64,000 nucleotides of DNA from Callorhinus ursinus (GCF_003265705.1 NW_020312785.1:126906981-126970980), one strand, 5' to 3'. Shown: positions 10,521-22,734, counted from the stretch's first letter. The notes: generated by a model not told the origin, from the sequence alone. Translations and numbers: made by a program.

Positions 10521-10624
10521 TTGGGATGATTCGGGATGATAGGGCAAGTACTTCTAAATCAATTAAANNNNNNNNNNTTGGGATGATTCGGGATGATAGG
10601 GCAAGTACTTCTAAATCAATTAAA
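10521..10624. other. Assembly gap (10 N) flanked by an exact 47-bp duplication
   Basis: N bases occupy 10568-10577. The 47 bases immediately left (10521-10567) and right (10578-10624) are identical, starting TTGGGATGATTCGGGATGAT and ending CTAAATCAATTAAA. Identical ends abutting a short fixed-length gap are typical of contig ends that overlap but were not merged, so the duplication is probably not biological. A poly(T) run follows at 10628-10645 and may have caused the break. Confidence 0.95.
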
Positions 10625-11109
10625 AGGTTTTTTTTTTTTTTTTTTCAATCTCCCAAAAAGATAAGAATGCTCAGTCAGAAATAGCAGCCACTGAATTAGC
10701 TTTGGCATTCTTCATAAATGAAAACACATACTGTTGTGACTTTGTTAAATTAACATATGGTAATGAAACCCTGGTTTCATATCTGATAGCGAGCCTCCAT
10801 CAACAGAAGACAAGGGAAATTGAAATCGAGAAATGTAATACTCAAAGGTCCTGGAGGAAGTTCATAGCATGCCTCAAGGGGACATATGAAACAGCCAACA
10901 CAGGGTACAGGCAGAGACACACACGACTGGGGCACATGCCTTTGTTGGGGTTAGTAGGTGGAGTGCTTTGGGGTTTCCAGGCTAAGGCTGGATTGGTCAA
11001 TTTAAACCAAAAAGAGTGAAGTTTTAGTAAGCTCCATGGAGGTTGTAGCTAAGGAGCAACAACAGGAGGGCCCTGGGGAGCAGGAGCCTTTATCACAAGG
11101 ACAGTTGGG
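10625..11109. other. Unassigned, possibly ERV-related flank
   Basis: A poly(T) run, then unassigned sequence. The part near 10960-11040 (GGGGTTTCCAGGCTAAGGCTGGATTGGTC, GAGTGAAGTT, AAGCTCCATGGAGG when read in order) has the wording of old ERV-derived repeats, but I cannot name it. No protein domain seen in the open frame 10702-11019. Confidence 0.35.
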
Positions 11110-11535
11110 AAAATCACATCAAAAACTTACACTTACTCTTGGACAGCCAGGCCGTTAACGTAAGGTGTAAAAGACTTTCGATCTAAAAACGGAACCCGAG
11201 CACCTGAAACAGAATCTCACGCATGCGCCCTCAGAAAAACAAAACCTAAGAACGGTCCGGAGAGAGTGATTTCCTCTAACTGCCCGACTTAGAGAAAACA
11301 GAACTTACCTCCTGACTAATTAGGAACATCCACCCAGAATCTCTAGCTTCAAGCCAATGAACTCCACTGTTTGAACTCTGGCCAGCCTTCCCCTTGTTTG
11401 TATTCCTTGAGCATAAAAGAGCCTGCCCCAGACTTTTCAATGGATTCACCTGTAGCTTGCTACAATTGACATTTCCCAAATTGTAATTCCACAGCTATTT
11501 CCAAATAGACTCAATTTCTGGTAATTTGGGTTTGC
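11110..11535 (+). mobile_element. Probable solo ERV (class I-like) LTR, plus strand
   Basis: The order is typical of a gamma-type LTR: a CpG-containing, AAAACGGAACCC.. region; CACGCATGCGCCC; a CCAATGAACTCC stretch; a TATA-like GCATAAAAGAGCC at 11411-11423; and a downstream region with TTTGGTAAT/TTGGGTTTGCCTCAG. Unlike most surrounding sequence it keeps many CpGs (11140-11280), which suggests a younger age. I see no internal gag-pol-env sequence or second LTR next to it. Boundaries and family are uncertain. Confidence 0.5.
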
Positions 11536-11890
11536 CTCAGTATACCACTTAAATTAGGTTGACAAGGGCATGAGCCATCGTGAGGGGCTAATGTTAGTTT
11601 AAGGCCCCCTTGGCCAAACGAAATGAATGCCAAGACAACACCACCATGCATTAACTTAGCTAAACTCTTGACAATACCATATTGTTCCCTTTATTGTTCT
11701 ATGAAAATGAGTAAAGTTACATTTTCTGGTTCAGAGACTGCCATTAAAATGTCTTGTGGGTCAACAAAAGTAGAAATTTTGAAAATAGGTATGTTGGCTC
11801 CTTACAGCTTTTTCTGTCAACTCACGAATGGTCACACTTTCCGCAGTATATAAAGTGATACACTGAATCATGGCAAAAAACAAAAAATTT
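11536..11890. other. Intergenic, no recognised feature
   Basis: Nothing assignable. The 76-codon open frame at 11623-11853 has no recognisable domain. Confidence 0.45.
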
Positions 11891-11892
11891 TG

Positions 11893-12098
11893 GGGGCGCC
11901 TGGGTGGCTCAGTTGGTTAAGCCACTGCCTTCAGCTCAGGTCATGATCCTGGAGTCCCGGGATTGAGTGCCGCATCGGGCTCCCTCCTCGGCAGGGAGCC
12001 TGCTTCTCCCTCCAACCCTCCCCCCTCTCATGTGCTCTCTCTCTCTCTCTCATTCTCACTCTCTCAAAATAAATAAATAAATTTTTAAAAAAAATTTT
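11893..12098 (+). mobile_element. Can-SINE (SINEC), plus strand
   Basis: GGGGGCGCCTGGGTGGCTCAG head with intact CpG, GTCCCGGGATTGAGTGCCGC box B region, the CTCTCATTCTCACTCTCTC tail-proximal segment shared with the SINE at 7187-7396, and an AAAATAAATAAATAAA tail. Short flanking AAAAAATTTT repeats are compatible with a target-site duplication. The shared segment suggests the same subfamily. Confidence 0.96.
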
Positions 12099-13210
12099 AT
12101 CCCTAGCTATTAGATACTTTGATTTGAAAAAAAAAAGTAGTTTAAATTCATTTTCTAAATTCTATGGTTTTAATAAAACATCAGTTAATGTAAAATAAAG
12201 ATTGTTGACATCTTGACCAAGTACACACCTCTACACTCTGCCTATCAATCTGCATAATTAGGCAATAAGGCAAATATAAATTTTGGAAAATTCCATTCAG
12301 TTTATAAACTTCTTACAAAAGAAAATGAAAAGATTTTACCTGTTAAATCTCCTGTAAACCTTGTACACTATGGTGCTAAAAAAATGATGTGATTTGCTTA
12401 TCTGTAATATTAAGGATTTCATAATGAAAAATTTTTATCACTTTTCAGTTTCCTTGAAATGTGCATTAACACTTAATGGCACTTTAGATTTTATTGAAAT
12501 AAAAGAAGATAACCTTTCACGTGTCTACAGGATGGCTTTCATTATGGTCAGTCATAGGAAAGATATTAAAATGTTGGCCTATTGTAAAATTACATTTTCA
12601 AAGTTTGGGACAAGAAGAATATTCTCCAATTTAGACATACATTTAAGATGAGAAATGGAAAAAAGGATTACAGTAAAACATAAACTTATATGCTGTTTCT
12701 CCAAAACTATTTGATCATCTTTGGGGGGCCATAATGAGTCAAGAAAAGGATGAACTGATTGTATCTGAATTATTTAATGCTATGTGTAGGTTGCAACAAA
12801 AACTCATTCAGCAAAAATCATGACTTGTTTTTTTTTGAAAATAAGACTGCTTAAAAATCCAAAAGTATGTCTACAGAAAAGGAAAGCCAAATTTAATAGG
12901 ACTTTCCCAATATATTTACTAAAACCATAATTTATTTGGAATCCAATTTTGATTTCACAAGTTCAGATTATCTCTATATATTAAAACCACTTTCCTGGAG
13001 AGATTTAAATTGTGATGAAATCCAATGTGCTTCTGAATGCTCAAAAAATGATGGACATTTTAGATACGGATAATTTATATGATGAATTTATACATGCAAA
13101 AGATCTTATTGACAAACATCTCATCTACCAAAACAAGCATATAGATACAAAATGGATGACATTATTGTCAGTGTTTTTGATTTAAGCCATAATTTAAGTT
13201 ATAAGAGATA
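12099..13210. other. Intergenic, AT-rich, no recognised feature
   Basis: Very AT-rich. Open frames such as 12394-12651 have no recognisable domain. No repeat that I can name. Confidence 0.5.
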
Positions 13211-13214
13211 TAGA

Positions 13215-14375
13215 GTTTTTTTTCATTATTTGTTTTAATTTGCAGTTCACTAATAAAATATAATATGGAGCATCTTTTCATAGGCTTATTTGCCATCCAT
13301 ATATCTCTTCTGATGTTCAGATCTTTTATATATTTTAATATTGGGTTGTTTCTCTATTGTTGACTCTTAAGAATTCTTTATATATTTTGGATACAAGTCC
13401 TTTATCAGTTATGTTTTCAGCAAATATTTTCTCTGAGTCTGTAACTTACCTTTTGATTCTCTTAACAGTGTCTTCACAGAAATCTTTGTGTCTTTGTTAA
13501 AAATTAGTTGACATTATTTGTGTGGGTCTATTTCTGAACTCTCTAGTCTGTTCCATTGATCTATTTTTCTATTCTTTCAATAATAGCATATTTTCTTGGC
13601 AATTGTGGATTTGTAATAAGTGAAGCTGGGGAGTGTCACTCCTCCAATTTTGTTCTTCAGTATTGTGTTGGCTATTCTGAGTCTTTTGCCTTTCCACCTA
13701 TACTTTTGAATAAGTTTGTTGATATCCACAAAATAACTTGCTGGTATTTGGACTGGGATTGCATTGAATCTATAAATGAAATTGGGAAGAACTGAAATCT
13801 TGATAGTATTGAGTCTTCCCATCCATAAATATGAAATATCTCTCCATTAATTTAGTTTTTCTTTGATTCCTTTTATCAGAGTTTTGTAGTTTTTTTCACA
13901 TGGCTCTTGTATATATTTTGTTGGATTTATACTGCATATTTAATTTGGGACATACAATAAGTGGTGTTGTATTTTTTTATTTCAGTTTCCAAATGTACAC
14001 TGCTGGTAAATAGGAAAGAATTGGCTTTTATATTTAACCTTTGTGTCCTGCAGATTTGCTATAATCACTTATTAGTTCCAGGAATTTTTGTTGTTTTGTT
14101 AAATATATGGAATATTCTACATAGACAATCATGACATTTGTAAACAAAAGCAATTTAGTTTTTTTCTTCCCAATCTGTATTCCTTTTATTTCCTTTTCTT
14201 GTCTTATTGCATTAGTTAGGACTTTCTGTACAATGTTGAAAAGGAATGGTGGGAGGAGGCATCCTTGCTCTACTGCTGATTTTAGGGAGAAAGTATATAA
14301 TTTCTTACTATTAAGTATGATGTTAGCTGTAGGTTATGTTTACTGTTTGCTCTAGGTAAAGGTGTCAGAGACTAA
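13215..14375 (-). mobile_element. Old L1 ORF2 fragment (C-terminal/RT part), minus strand
   Basis: The minus strand at 13577-13822 reads an L1 ORF2-like peptide with the motif order I-Y-R-F-N-A-I-P, then G-G-V-T-L-P, and Y-Y-K-S, which corresponds to the segment I-Y-T-F-N-A-I-P...G-G-I-T-V-P...Y-Y-K-A of the younger L1 at 31349-32077. Upstream in the same sense, 14160-14345 corresponds to the region before the FADD motif. The copy has many substitutions and stops. Confidence 0.85.
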
Positions 14376-15939
14376 ACTTTCCCCTTTCTGGTCTCTACTG
14401 TGGTCTTTGGATTTTCCTAGAGATACTTTCAACAGGGCCTGAGGCTTGATGTTCTTTCAACTATAATCTTTAGTTACTATACAAGAGCCCTATCTATGGC
14501 GGTGATAAATTGTGGAAGAAGAGGAAGCATTCTATAGTCTTCTTTTAGGTTATTAGTCTTTTAGTGAGCCTAGGCCCTTGGGCTCTAACCTTTACGAGTA
14601 CTTCTCTGAGATAACACAGGAAAGCTAAAGGAGACCTGAGTTTTGGGTATTTCACTTTTCCCAGGTCAGGTATGTTCTAATAAAACCCATGTCCCTTAGG
14701 CTCTGGAAAATATTTGACCTTTAGGATAGACTTTTGTTACGGAGAACAAAATGTTCCAAGCTGACTTCAAAATTGCAGCTTTTCCTTCCCTATTCCAGAA
14801 GCACAAGGAATTTTTCTTTGATTTTTACCCTGAGAACCCGGTGAGGCTCTTGGACACGAAACTCACAAAAGTGTGAGGGATCCCTTAGAACTGGAGCCCC
14901 TGGAGCCTTTTAACTCTTAGGCCAGTTAATGCTGACCTTCCAGCAATTCCTCAAACATGGTTTAAGTGTTCCCGCAGGTACTGGTTCTAGTTGCGTGCTT
15001 CTGCTCCAGGTAAGCTTTGGATCTCTTTCTCTGACTGTTTCTCCAGTTTTAAGGTAAGGTTTGAACTGTGACCTCAATTCTTTGATGGGTTTAAGAATAG
15101 TTGGTGATTTTCAGTTTGGCCCTTTTCTTATTTTAAGGCTAGGAGTCACAACTTCTAAGCGTTTTACATATCAGACCAGAAACCAGAAGTCTCTGGATGG
15201 CATTATTGAAAACGAATCCCTACAAATTGAAAAGGACTGCTGGTTCTGGTAAGTAAAATCTTAAGTACACTATGGCCACATACTTTTGCTGAGAGGATAT
15301 TTAGTTTGATGTTATCATATTGGACTGGCCCCAAGAATCAATGTATTGTGGCTTTGATAAGAGCAAAACTGTAAGTTGAAATGAATTTTACGTTTAACCA
15401 AATTCAATTTTGCCACTACATAAAAGAAAAAAAGTTTATCCTAAAGGCTATAAGAAATTTAGAGAAGTATTACTGGGCAAAGAAACAGAAAGAGTAAAAG
15501 TATCCTAGTCTATCATCAAAGAGAAAACTAAACATTTTTTTAAATTGAATATAGGTAATATCTGTTTAATTAGTCCTATTATATTATGTTCTCCTTTAAA
15601 AGGGTCTTAAATTCATGTATCTTTAGAATATACAATAATACAGCCTATAAAATATAAACATCCAATAAAGAATTTTAAGGGTTAAGCTGTTGCACTGAAG
15701 AACACAAAGGAACATAAAATTATTGTTATATTTTTCACACACATTATTTATTTAATTAGTCTTACTCTTAATTACTACCAATTGCCACTGTTCTTTAGTC
15801 CTGTTGTTGTGTTTAAATAATAGCATTTGTGTGACAGAAAAATGACACAAAATAATAATAATTTCAAACAAACACCTATATTTCATATTTATATGTTAAA
15901 GTAACAACTCATGGTGGATAATTACTTAATATATTATTA
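14376..15939. other. Interruption in old L1, unassigned repeat-like sequence
   Basis: Lies between the two halves of the old minus-strand L1. Wording such as GGCCTGAGGCTTGATG and CAGACCAGAAACCAGAAGTCTC feels repeat-derived, but I could not place it in a family. No coding capacity of note. Confidence 0.35.
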
Positions 15940-16745
15940 TATTTTTGTTGTGATATGGCTGAGTCCTGGGCTGGCTCTCTAAAATGTGGTTGCCCTATAT
16001 GACTTCATTCTAAGAAGTATAAGCTTTCTGAAAGCAACTAGTGGGTAGGAGGCAACTGGCTAATGGCCAGTCAAGGAAGCACCTGTGGTAGACCCTATTA
16101 GTAAATGACAAGAGCCTATCCAAGCCTATGAAGTATATGCCATAAATCACTGTTTTTAATGTAATTTTCCCAAATATGTAATAAAATCCATTGCATATTA
16201 TTAGCCTCCTGCAGTACGGCAGGAAACAGAGGGGAGGGACTATATGCATGGTGGGAAAAATGGTAGAAGAGGATAATATATACTCTACATACCACAAGTG
16301 CCCCAGGATGAAAATCAGGAGGAGGCATTTATCAGCTTTGAGGCTCAAAAGAAATGATAAGAACAGGTTGCTAAAGACAGGTTGGTATAGACCAAGAGGT
16401 TAATCATAGGTGAGGCAACAAGTTGAGAGTATTACCCAACTAGAATGACAAAGGAGGGCTTTTACATAGCTAGGGTGGCAGTACCAGTGATAGCTTAAAA
16501 GTTACCTGTCAGAACATGTAAGACCTTTACAGACTCCTAGAACTATTAGCAGGAATAAGAAAGCTTAAAGAACTTGCACAGGTGGGGCAGGACCTGCGGA
16601 TGGAGAACAGATTGCTATAAAGGTGAGAGAACTTTTTCACTGAGAGAGAGAGAGAGGTGCTCAGTAATAGTATCATTGAAAAAAAGATGTCTGAATCCTA
16701 TCTCTTGAGTTTCATCAATAGACCTCTTATTGGAATTACTAAGTT
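15940..16745. repeat. Possible LTR-like element, family not assigned
   Basis: The segment starts near TGTTGTGATATGGCTGAGTCC and ends near TTGAGTTTCATCAATAGACC...GGAATTAC. It contains a GGGGCAGGACCTGCGGATGG stretch and short GAGA runs. TG-start, length about 800 bp and position within an L1 interruption suggest an LTR, but I see no clear target-site duplication. Confidence 0.3.
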
Positions 16746-17274
16746 TTAACTAATTTCTGTCACTTACATACAAAAGAATTATAACACAATCCTCTATATT
16801 TACTTTAAATAATCGAGAACAAATAAAGATATTAAAGTTTTACAACATTAATGTATTTTTTCAATTTATTGTTATGATTTAAAAATTTTTTAACTATGTA
16901 TATTTGATTGCAAGTTGACCTAAGGTTTTGACCATAATATTTTCCATATAAACTTTCTGCTAAGTGTCCTTTCATTTTTTTAACCCGGAGCTCTATCTTA
17001 TATTAATAAGAATCACAATTACTTTTGTTTACATTTAAATGTTATAATTTAGCCTATCTCTTTTGCATGTCAGCCTTGTTAAATCAATTTTCCAGTAATC
17101 GCTCATAGACAGCTCAAGATTGGATTTTGTTTTATAATGTAAGCTGATAATTGTGTGTGTTTGTGGTTATTGATTATATTCTTCCATCTTCAATTTTTTC
17201 ATGACCTACTTATGGTCTTATTTTTGTCATTTGTTCTAATTTCTGGTTCTTACTTGGTTATGATTTAAAAATCT
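16746..17274. other. Intergenic, no recognised feature
   Basis: AT-rich, nothing assignable; the last part may be flank of the old L1. Confidence 0.4.
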
Positions 17275-17542
17275 TTTTTTTAATTCTATTTACTAGTATT
17301 TGGTTAAGAATTTATACACCTATATTCAGAAGATATATTGGTCTATAGTTTTCTTTTGTTGTACTATCTCTGTCTGACTTTGTTTTCAGGGTAATACTAA
17401 CCTCACAAAATAAGTTAGAAAGTGTTCCTTTCATTTCAATTTTCTTGAAGAGATTGTGAAGAATTGTTAATTCTTTAACCATTTGGTAGAATTCTCCAAA
17501 GCAACCATTGGACTTAGAGATTTTTCTTTTGGAGAATTTATT

Positions 17543-17745
17543 TATTTTATTTTATTATTTTATTTTATTTTATTTTTTTAGATTTTATTTATTTGACAGA
17601 GAGACACAGTGAGATAGGGAACACAAGCAGGGAGAGGAAGAGGGAGAAGCAGGCTTCCTGCTGACATGGGGCTCAATCCCAGGACCCTGGGATCATGACC
17701 TGAGCCAAAGGCAGATGCTTAACGACTGAGCCACCCAGTTGCCCC
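17543..17745 (-). mobile_element. Can-SINE (SINEC) nested in old L1, minus strand
   Basis: The head is at the right (GAGCCACCCAGTTGCCCC on the plus strand) and the (TTTTA)n/poly(T) tail at the left from about 17543. Flanked by an 18-bp direct repeat with one mismatch, TCTTTTGGAGAATTTATT at 17525-17542 and TCTTTGGGAGAATTTATT at 17746-17763. It lacks part of the central region. Confidence 0.95.
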
Positions 17746-18559
17746 TCTTTGGGAGAATTTATTAATTACAAATTTAATTTAATACTTACAGGGTATTTCA
17801 AATTATCTATTTCTTATTGGGAGAGTTATACTATTCTGCATTTTTTGAGAAATTAGTCCTTTTTGTTTAAGTTGTCGAATTTATGGGTGTAGAGTTGTTT
17901 GTAGCATTCCTTTATTATCTTTTGTGATGTCCATTCAGCCTGTAGTGACAGTCCCTATTTCATTCTTAATGCTGATAATTTGTGTTTCCTCTTTTTTTTT
18001 TTTTTCTTTTTCGGTTTTGCTAAGGGTTTGACAATTTTATTGACATTTCAAAGATCCAGATCTTTCTTTCATTGATTTTATCTATTGTTTTCTGTTTTGA
18101 ATTTTATTGATTTCTGCTATTATCTTTAGGATTTTCTTCCTTCTAACCACTTTGGAATCATTTTGCTTTTTTTTTCCTAGGTCCTTGAGGTCTGAGCTTA
18201 GATTACTGATTTGAGGCTTTTCCTCTTTCGTAATGTATATCTTTAATCTTGTAAATTTCCCTTTCAACACTGCTACAGTTATGTCCACAGATTTTATCTG
18301 GTATTTTTTTTTTATTCAAGCTCATTGTATTTTTAATTTTTGTTGAGACTTCCTTTTTGACTCAAGAGTTATTTAGAAGTGTATTATTTCACTTCCAATT
18401 GTTTGGAGATTTTCCACCTAGGTTTCTATTATTACTTTCTACTTTGATTCCAATGTGCTCAAATAACACAATTTTTATAATTATGTCTTTTCAATTTGTT
18501 GAGGTTTAGTTTTTGGTGCAGGATATAGCCTATCTTGGTATTTATTCCACAGGCACTTT

Positions 18560-19330
18560 AAAACGATTCTGAACCCAATTTCCAACATGTGGATGTGACA
18601 CCAGTTGGGGATTCTACAATTCAACTCAATTCTGACACGATCTGCCCAGTGATAGTCAGATCCCACAGGTTAAGCTGTTAGTTTATGAGACTGTCCCCAC
18701 TCTCTCCACTTCAAACTCGAATCACAGTTCAGGTTGTTTTCTGCACTTCTAAACAGCAGAGGTTTCTACAACCTTCTCCTTGGGTTCTATTAATTTGCTA
18801 GAGTGGCTCACAGAACTCAGAGAAACATTTGACTTAGTAGATTACTTGTTTACAATAAAAGGATGTAACGCAGAAATAGCCAGATGGAAGAGGTGCATAG
18901 GGCAAGGTACAGAGCTTGGAGCTTCTATGATCTGTCTGAGCATACCACTCTCCCCAAATCATGTGTTCACCGATCCAGAAGCTCTCCAAACCCTATCCTT
19001 TTGGGGTTTTATGGCAGCTCCATTACAAAGACATGATTGATTAAATCATTGGCCTTTGGTGATTGAACTCTATCTGCAGCCCTGTTCCTATCTCTGAAGG
19101 TGGTGGGGATGGGAGGTTTGGAGGGACAGAAATTTCTAACCCTCTAACCACATGGTTGGCTCCACTGGCAGCCAGTTCCCACCCTTAAGTGGTGGCTCCA
19201 AAAGTCACCACATTAACGTAACAAAGACACATTTATTGTCCCCATCACTTAGGAAATTCTAAGGGTTTTGAGGAGCTCTGTGCCAGAAACAAGGACAAAG
19301 ACCAAATATATGTTCCTTATAGTCACAGTA
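18560..19330. repeat. Unassigned insert in old L1, LTR-like
   Basis: Not L1-like, and the L1 resumes on both sides (GGCACTTTAAAA on the left, GTGCAAAGAATGTATATTCTG on the right). The interior (GAGTGGCTCACAGAACTCAG; GATTGATTAAATCATTGG; GTGATTGAACTC; CACATGGTTGGCTCC; GAGCTCTGTGCCAG; GACCAAATATATGTTCCTTA) is wording I recognise from a common mammalian repeat with a poly(A)-like end, so an ancient LTR is likely. I do not name the family. Confidence 0.55.
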
Positions 19331-19815
19331 CCACCCACGTGCAAAGAATGTATATTCTGTTATTGTTGAGTAGGATGTTTTATAAATATAATTTCAATCC
19401 TTTTAGGCGCTGGTCTTGAGTTCATTCATACCTTGCTGATTATCAGTTTAATTGTTTCATCAGTAGTGATTAGGGTGTTAAAACCTCCATTCAAAATTTT
19501 GGATTTTTCTGTTTCTCTTTTCAGTTCTCTCAATTCTTGCATCACATACTTGACCGTTCTGTTGTTTGGGGGCATACACATCAAGGATATCTCTGGCTTC
19601 ACGTTGGACTGACCTTTCACCACTGTGTAATGTGCTTCTCTCTCTCTAGTAATTTTCTTTGTTTTAAAGACTACTTTATTTAATATTAATACAGCCATCC
19701 TTGCTTTCCTTTGATAAATGTTTGCAGGATATATTTTCTTCCATCCTTTTATTTTTAATCTACTTGGGTTGAAGTGAGTTTCTTATAGATAGCATACAGA
19801 TGGGTCACATTTTTT

Positions 19816-20260
19816 GAAATATATTAGGAGATTGTTTTCTTTGTTCTGGAAGTTTTCCCCATTACCAAGTTGGACCAGCTGTGCAGATAAGATGTTGGTT
19901 TCAAAAACACTTTAGTGATTTTTTGACATTAGGTTTGGTAAGGCCACACACTTATTTCCTCCAATGCAGATATTTCAACAACTCTTAGGTTGGAAGTACA
20001 AAAATGATACTAATTGGGTTTGTTCCTATTTTCTTCTCACCTCTCCTAACCCCTAGACCATGTTTTCTCAGATTTAGAAGTTACCCCAATATTGTAAGGA
20101 ACTGGTATAAGTTATTATTAAGAAATGTAAATTATAGAAAAACTGCCTAGAGATAACACTTTCTCTTCAACTCTGCAAATGTAAATTTGAAGTACTATTG
20201 ATTTCTGTCACTGTATCAGTCATAGTCCACGTTCAGCACTTGCTGTTCCTACTACTTGGA
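19816..20260. other. Intergenic, no recognised feature
   Basis: Nothing assignable. Confidence 0.4.
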
Positions 20261-20264
20261 GTTT

Positions 20265-20600
20265 TCTTCCTTTTAATATTTAGATGGCTTACTCACCCAT
20301 TTTATCCACAGCCATGCCGAAATCTCACTTTCTCCGAGACTCCTTCTCCAGTATCTCTTTCTGTAAGAGGTCCTCTTCCCTTCCAGCCTCTTGAACTATT
20401 TCATTTTTATTCATTGCACTAATCACTCACTACCTGGCATCCTAGCTTATAAATCTGTGTGTTTATTTCTCTTTTTTTCTGTCTCCCCTCTAGAATGTAA
20501 GATCTGTTAGAGCCCAGGATTTGGCTGCCTTGATGACAGTGATGTCACAAGCACCTTCAAACAGTGTCAGACTCAACAAAATATTTGTTAGAATGTGTCC
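20265..20600 (+). repeat. L2 LINE 3' end
   Basis: A CT-rich part with CATGCCGAAATCTCAC and TTCTCC is followed by TGTCTCCCCTCTAGAATGTAAG, ATCTGTTAGAGCCCAGGATTT and AACAAAATATTTGTTAGAATG, the order of the L2 terminal region (…CCCTAGAATGTAAGCTCC…AATAAATATTTGTTGAATGAATG). The 74-codon frame at 20198-20422 is incidental. Confidence 0.65.
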
Positions 20601-22145
20601 AGAAAGGGGACTCAAAATAATTACCTCCTTACTTCTCCAGAATCTTTCAGCACATGTATTTGAATCATGGGATTTTATGATGTTTGGTTCAAACAAGGCA
20701 ATTACAGCAATGACTTATCATTCTCTTGGAGGAAAAACACATGTTTTGGCCCTTGATGTCTATTTTCAAAACAGTCTGATCAGTTCTATACATAGCAGAA
20801 ATCCCTTTAGATAAGAGGTTTGTTTGGACCATTCTGTAGGGAGGGTAACTATTCAATAAATTTTTCCCAATTTTTCTTTTTTATTCTTTTGGTCAGTTGC
20901 TATAAGGTGGTAGTAAGTGAAAGGATTGGCAACCTGCACTTGTCCCACCAGGTTTTCCAGGAGTCATAAATATATTTATTTTTTTCAGTAATAGGATGTG
21001 ACATGAAGAATATAGGGCAGCGAACACCTACCACCTGGGGATAGTATTGTGGGATTTCTTCAAACCATTCATATATCAAATATCACAACTAACTAAATAA
21101 GTGATCCACATCTACTAGCCAAATGTGTATGTGGATGGTGTTAGGACAGCCAAAAACAAAAACAACTTGCTTTTTAAAATTACTAGATCCACTATGGTTT
21201 TTACTTTTCATTATAAATATGTATATAGTTCATTCTGTGTAGGACATATGAATATATTCTATGTGTATATTTTGCTATTAAAAAAAGCAAAATTCAACTT
21301 CTATTGGGCAGGGAGCCTAAATATTTTCTAAACAGTTTTAATAAATTATATACATTATATATATAATATATATTATGTCAGAATACTACATTATATATTT
21401 TAATGTATGATAATTTTGCTGGCCTCATTGAAGAATTGTGGCTTTGGCATAGTCATAGACTTCATTAGTTTTGATTGAGACTTCGAGCATATTAAAAAAC
21501 TTCTTTAGAGTTTCAAGTTTCTTTTTTCATATAAATTTTAGATAAGATTCTCTACTATTCCTATTAGAATTAGAAATAATATTATAAACCTGTATAAATT
21601 TTTCCAGTGCACAATAAATGAATACAAATATGATAATTAAAGACAATTTAATTATACAATTAAATATTTATTTCTGTGCATTTCTAAGTTTTTCACGTAA
21701 ATAATTCATAATCAGAAAAACTAATTATCTGTCAGACTATGCATACTGAGTTTTCATTTGTTGTTTTGGGTAGAATGTTCCCTTGGATTTTCTATTTGCT
21801 TTGGAATATTAAAAATACTTGACAGTCAGCTATTAGAATGTAATTTCCTTCCTCATAACATTAATGGGCTGCACAACACAGAAGTTGAAACAAAATGAGA
21901 GAGGGACTTGGCGGGAAAAGACTGAAAAAAAAAAGGTGGCAAAGAATTAAGATGTCAAGAGGAAATTATATGTAGAGACGCAGGGAACTCCAGGACTGAA
22001 TGCCTTAGAGTTTATCTAACACATATCCTTAACTACTTATTGAGGGTTGTGCCCTTAAGAAAAAGGCTTACAATTTTCTAACTTCTACCAATGGATACAT
22101 TCAGGTAAGAATGAAAAATTTTCCAGTAAGACTGAGACTGGATGG
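20601..22145. other. Intergenic, AT-rich, no recognised feature
   Basis: Includes an alternating AT stretch near 21340-21385. Nothing assignable as gene or repeat family. Confidence 0.5.
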
Positions 22146-22149
22146 ATGT

Positions 22150-22545
22150 TCACAGACCACTTTCTTCTTTCCAGGCTCATAGCTCAGTAGTGTTCCCCAC
22201 CCAGTGTCCTTTGCAGTTAAGTGTGGCTAGATAATTGATTTCTAGCCAATGGATTTCAAGGAGAGGTGACATGTGACTCTTCCAGTTCGGGCCTTGCAGA
22301 ACGTTTCTAGTACAATCCTCCATCTCTCTGTCCATTACACTGAAGGTTAAATAAATGTTTTCCGAAGAGGATGAAGTCATAAAATGAAAGGACCCTGGGT
22401 ATCAAGTGAACCTGGGAAGCCCATCGACCTAACCATTAGAAACACATATGTTGAGATCATTAATAAAAAGTGTTAGGCCACTGAGATTTAGGAATTTATC
22501 GGTCACAGCAGTTAGCATTACTGCGGTAAATAAGTCCGCAATTAC
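22150..22545 (+). repeat. Old LTR-like element, family not assigned
   Basis: Ends with AAAAAGTGTTAGGCCACTGAG (22466-22486) then CACAGCAGTTAGCATTAC, the 'TTAAGCCACTGAGATTT…ACAGCAG' ending of several old mammalian LTRs, with TTGATTTCTAGCCAATGGA upstream. Strand follows that ending. Diverged. Confidence 0.4.
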
Positions 22546-22629
22546 ACTGAAAACATTGTACTGAAATTATAGTTTTATAAATCTGAATCACTTAATTGGC
22601 TGCTGTAACAATTCTGAGTTTAGAAACAG

Positions 22630-22700
22630 GGCTGTGTCTTATTCATGTTTGTATTCTTAAGTTAATGCAGGTATTCAATGAACGCCTGAATTCAGTGAAT
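22630..22700 (+). repeat. L2-like 3' end fragment
   Basis: CTGTGTCTTATTCATGTTTG, then ...GTATTCAATGAACGCCTGAA.. and GTGAATGATGAA, similar to the L2 terminal '…GTGCTCAATAAATGTTTGTTGAATGAATGAA'. Short and weak. Confidence 0.4.
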
Positions 22701-22734
22701 GATGAACTAAAGTTCCATATTCATGGAAATAACA

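Larger units (their letters stand above)
17275..19815 (-). mobile_element. Old L1 ORF2 fragment (EN to RT part), minus strand, interrupted
   Basis: Continues the L1 of 13215-14375 in the same orientation. The minus-strand peptide at 18082-18288 (R-R-K-K-I-L-K-I-I-A-E-I-N-K-I) matches the [12 protein letters not shown] region of the younger L1, and 19426-19698 gives an endonuclease-region peptide. It is interrupted by a SINE (17543-17745) and by an unassigned insert (about 18560-19330). Roughly a few hundred bases of ORF2 are missing between the two halves. Confidence 0.8.
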
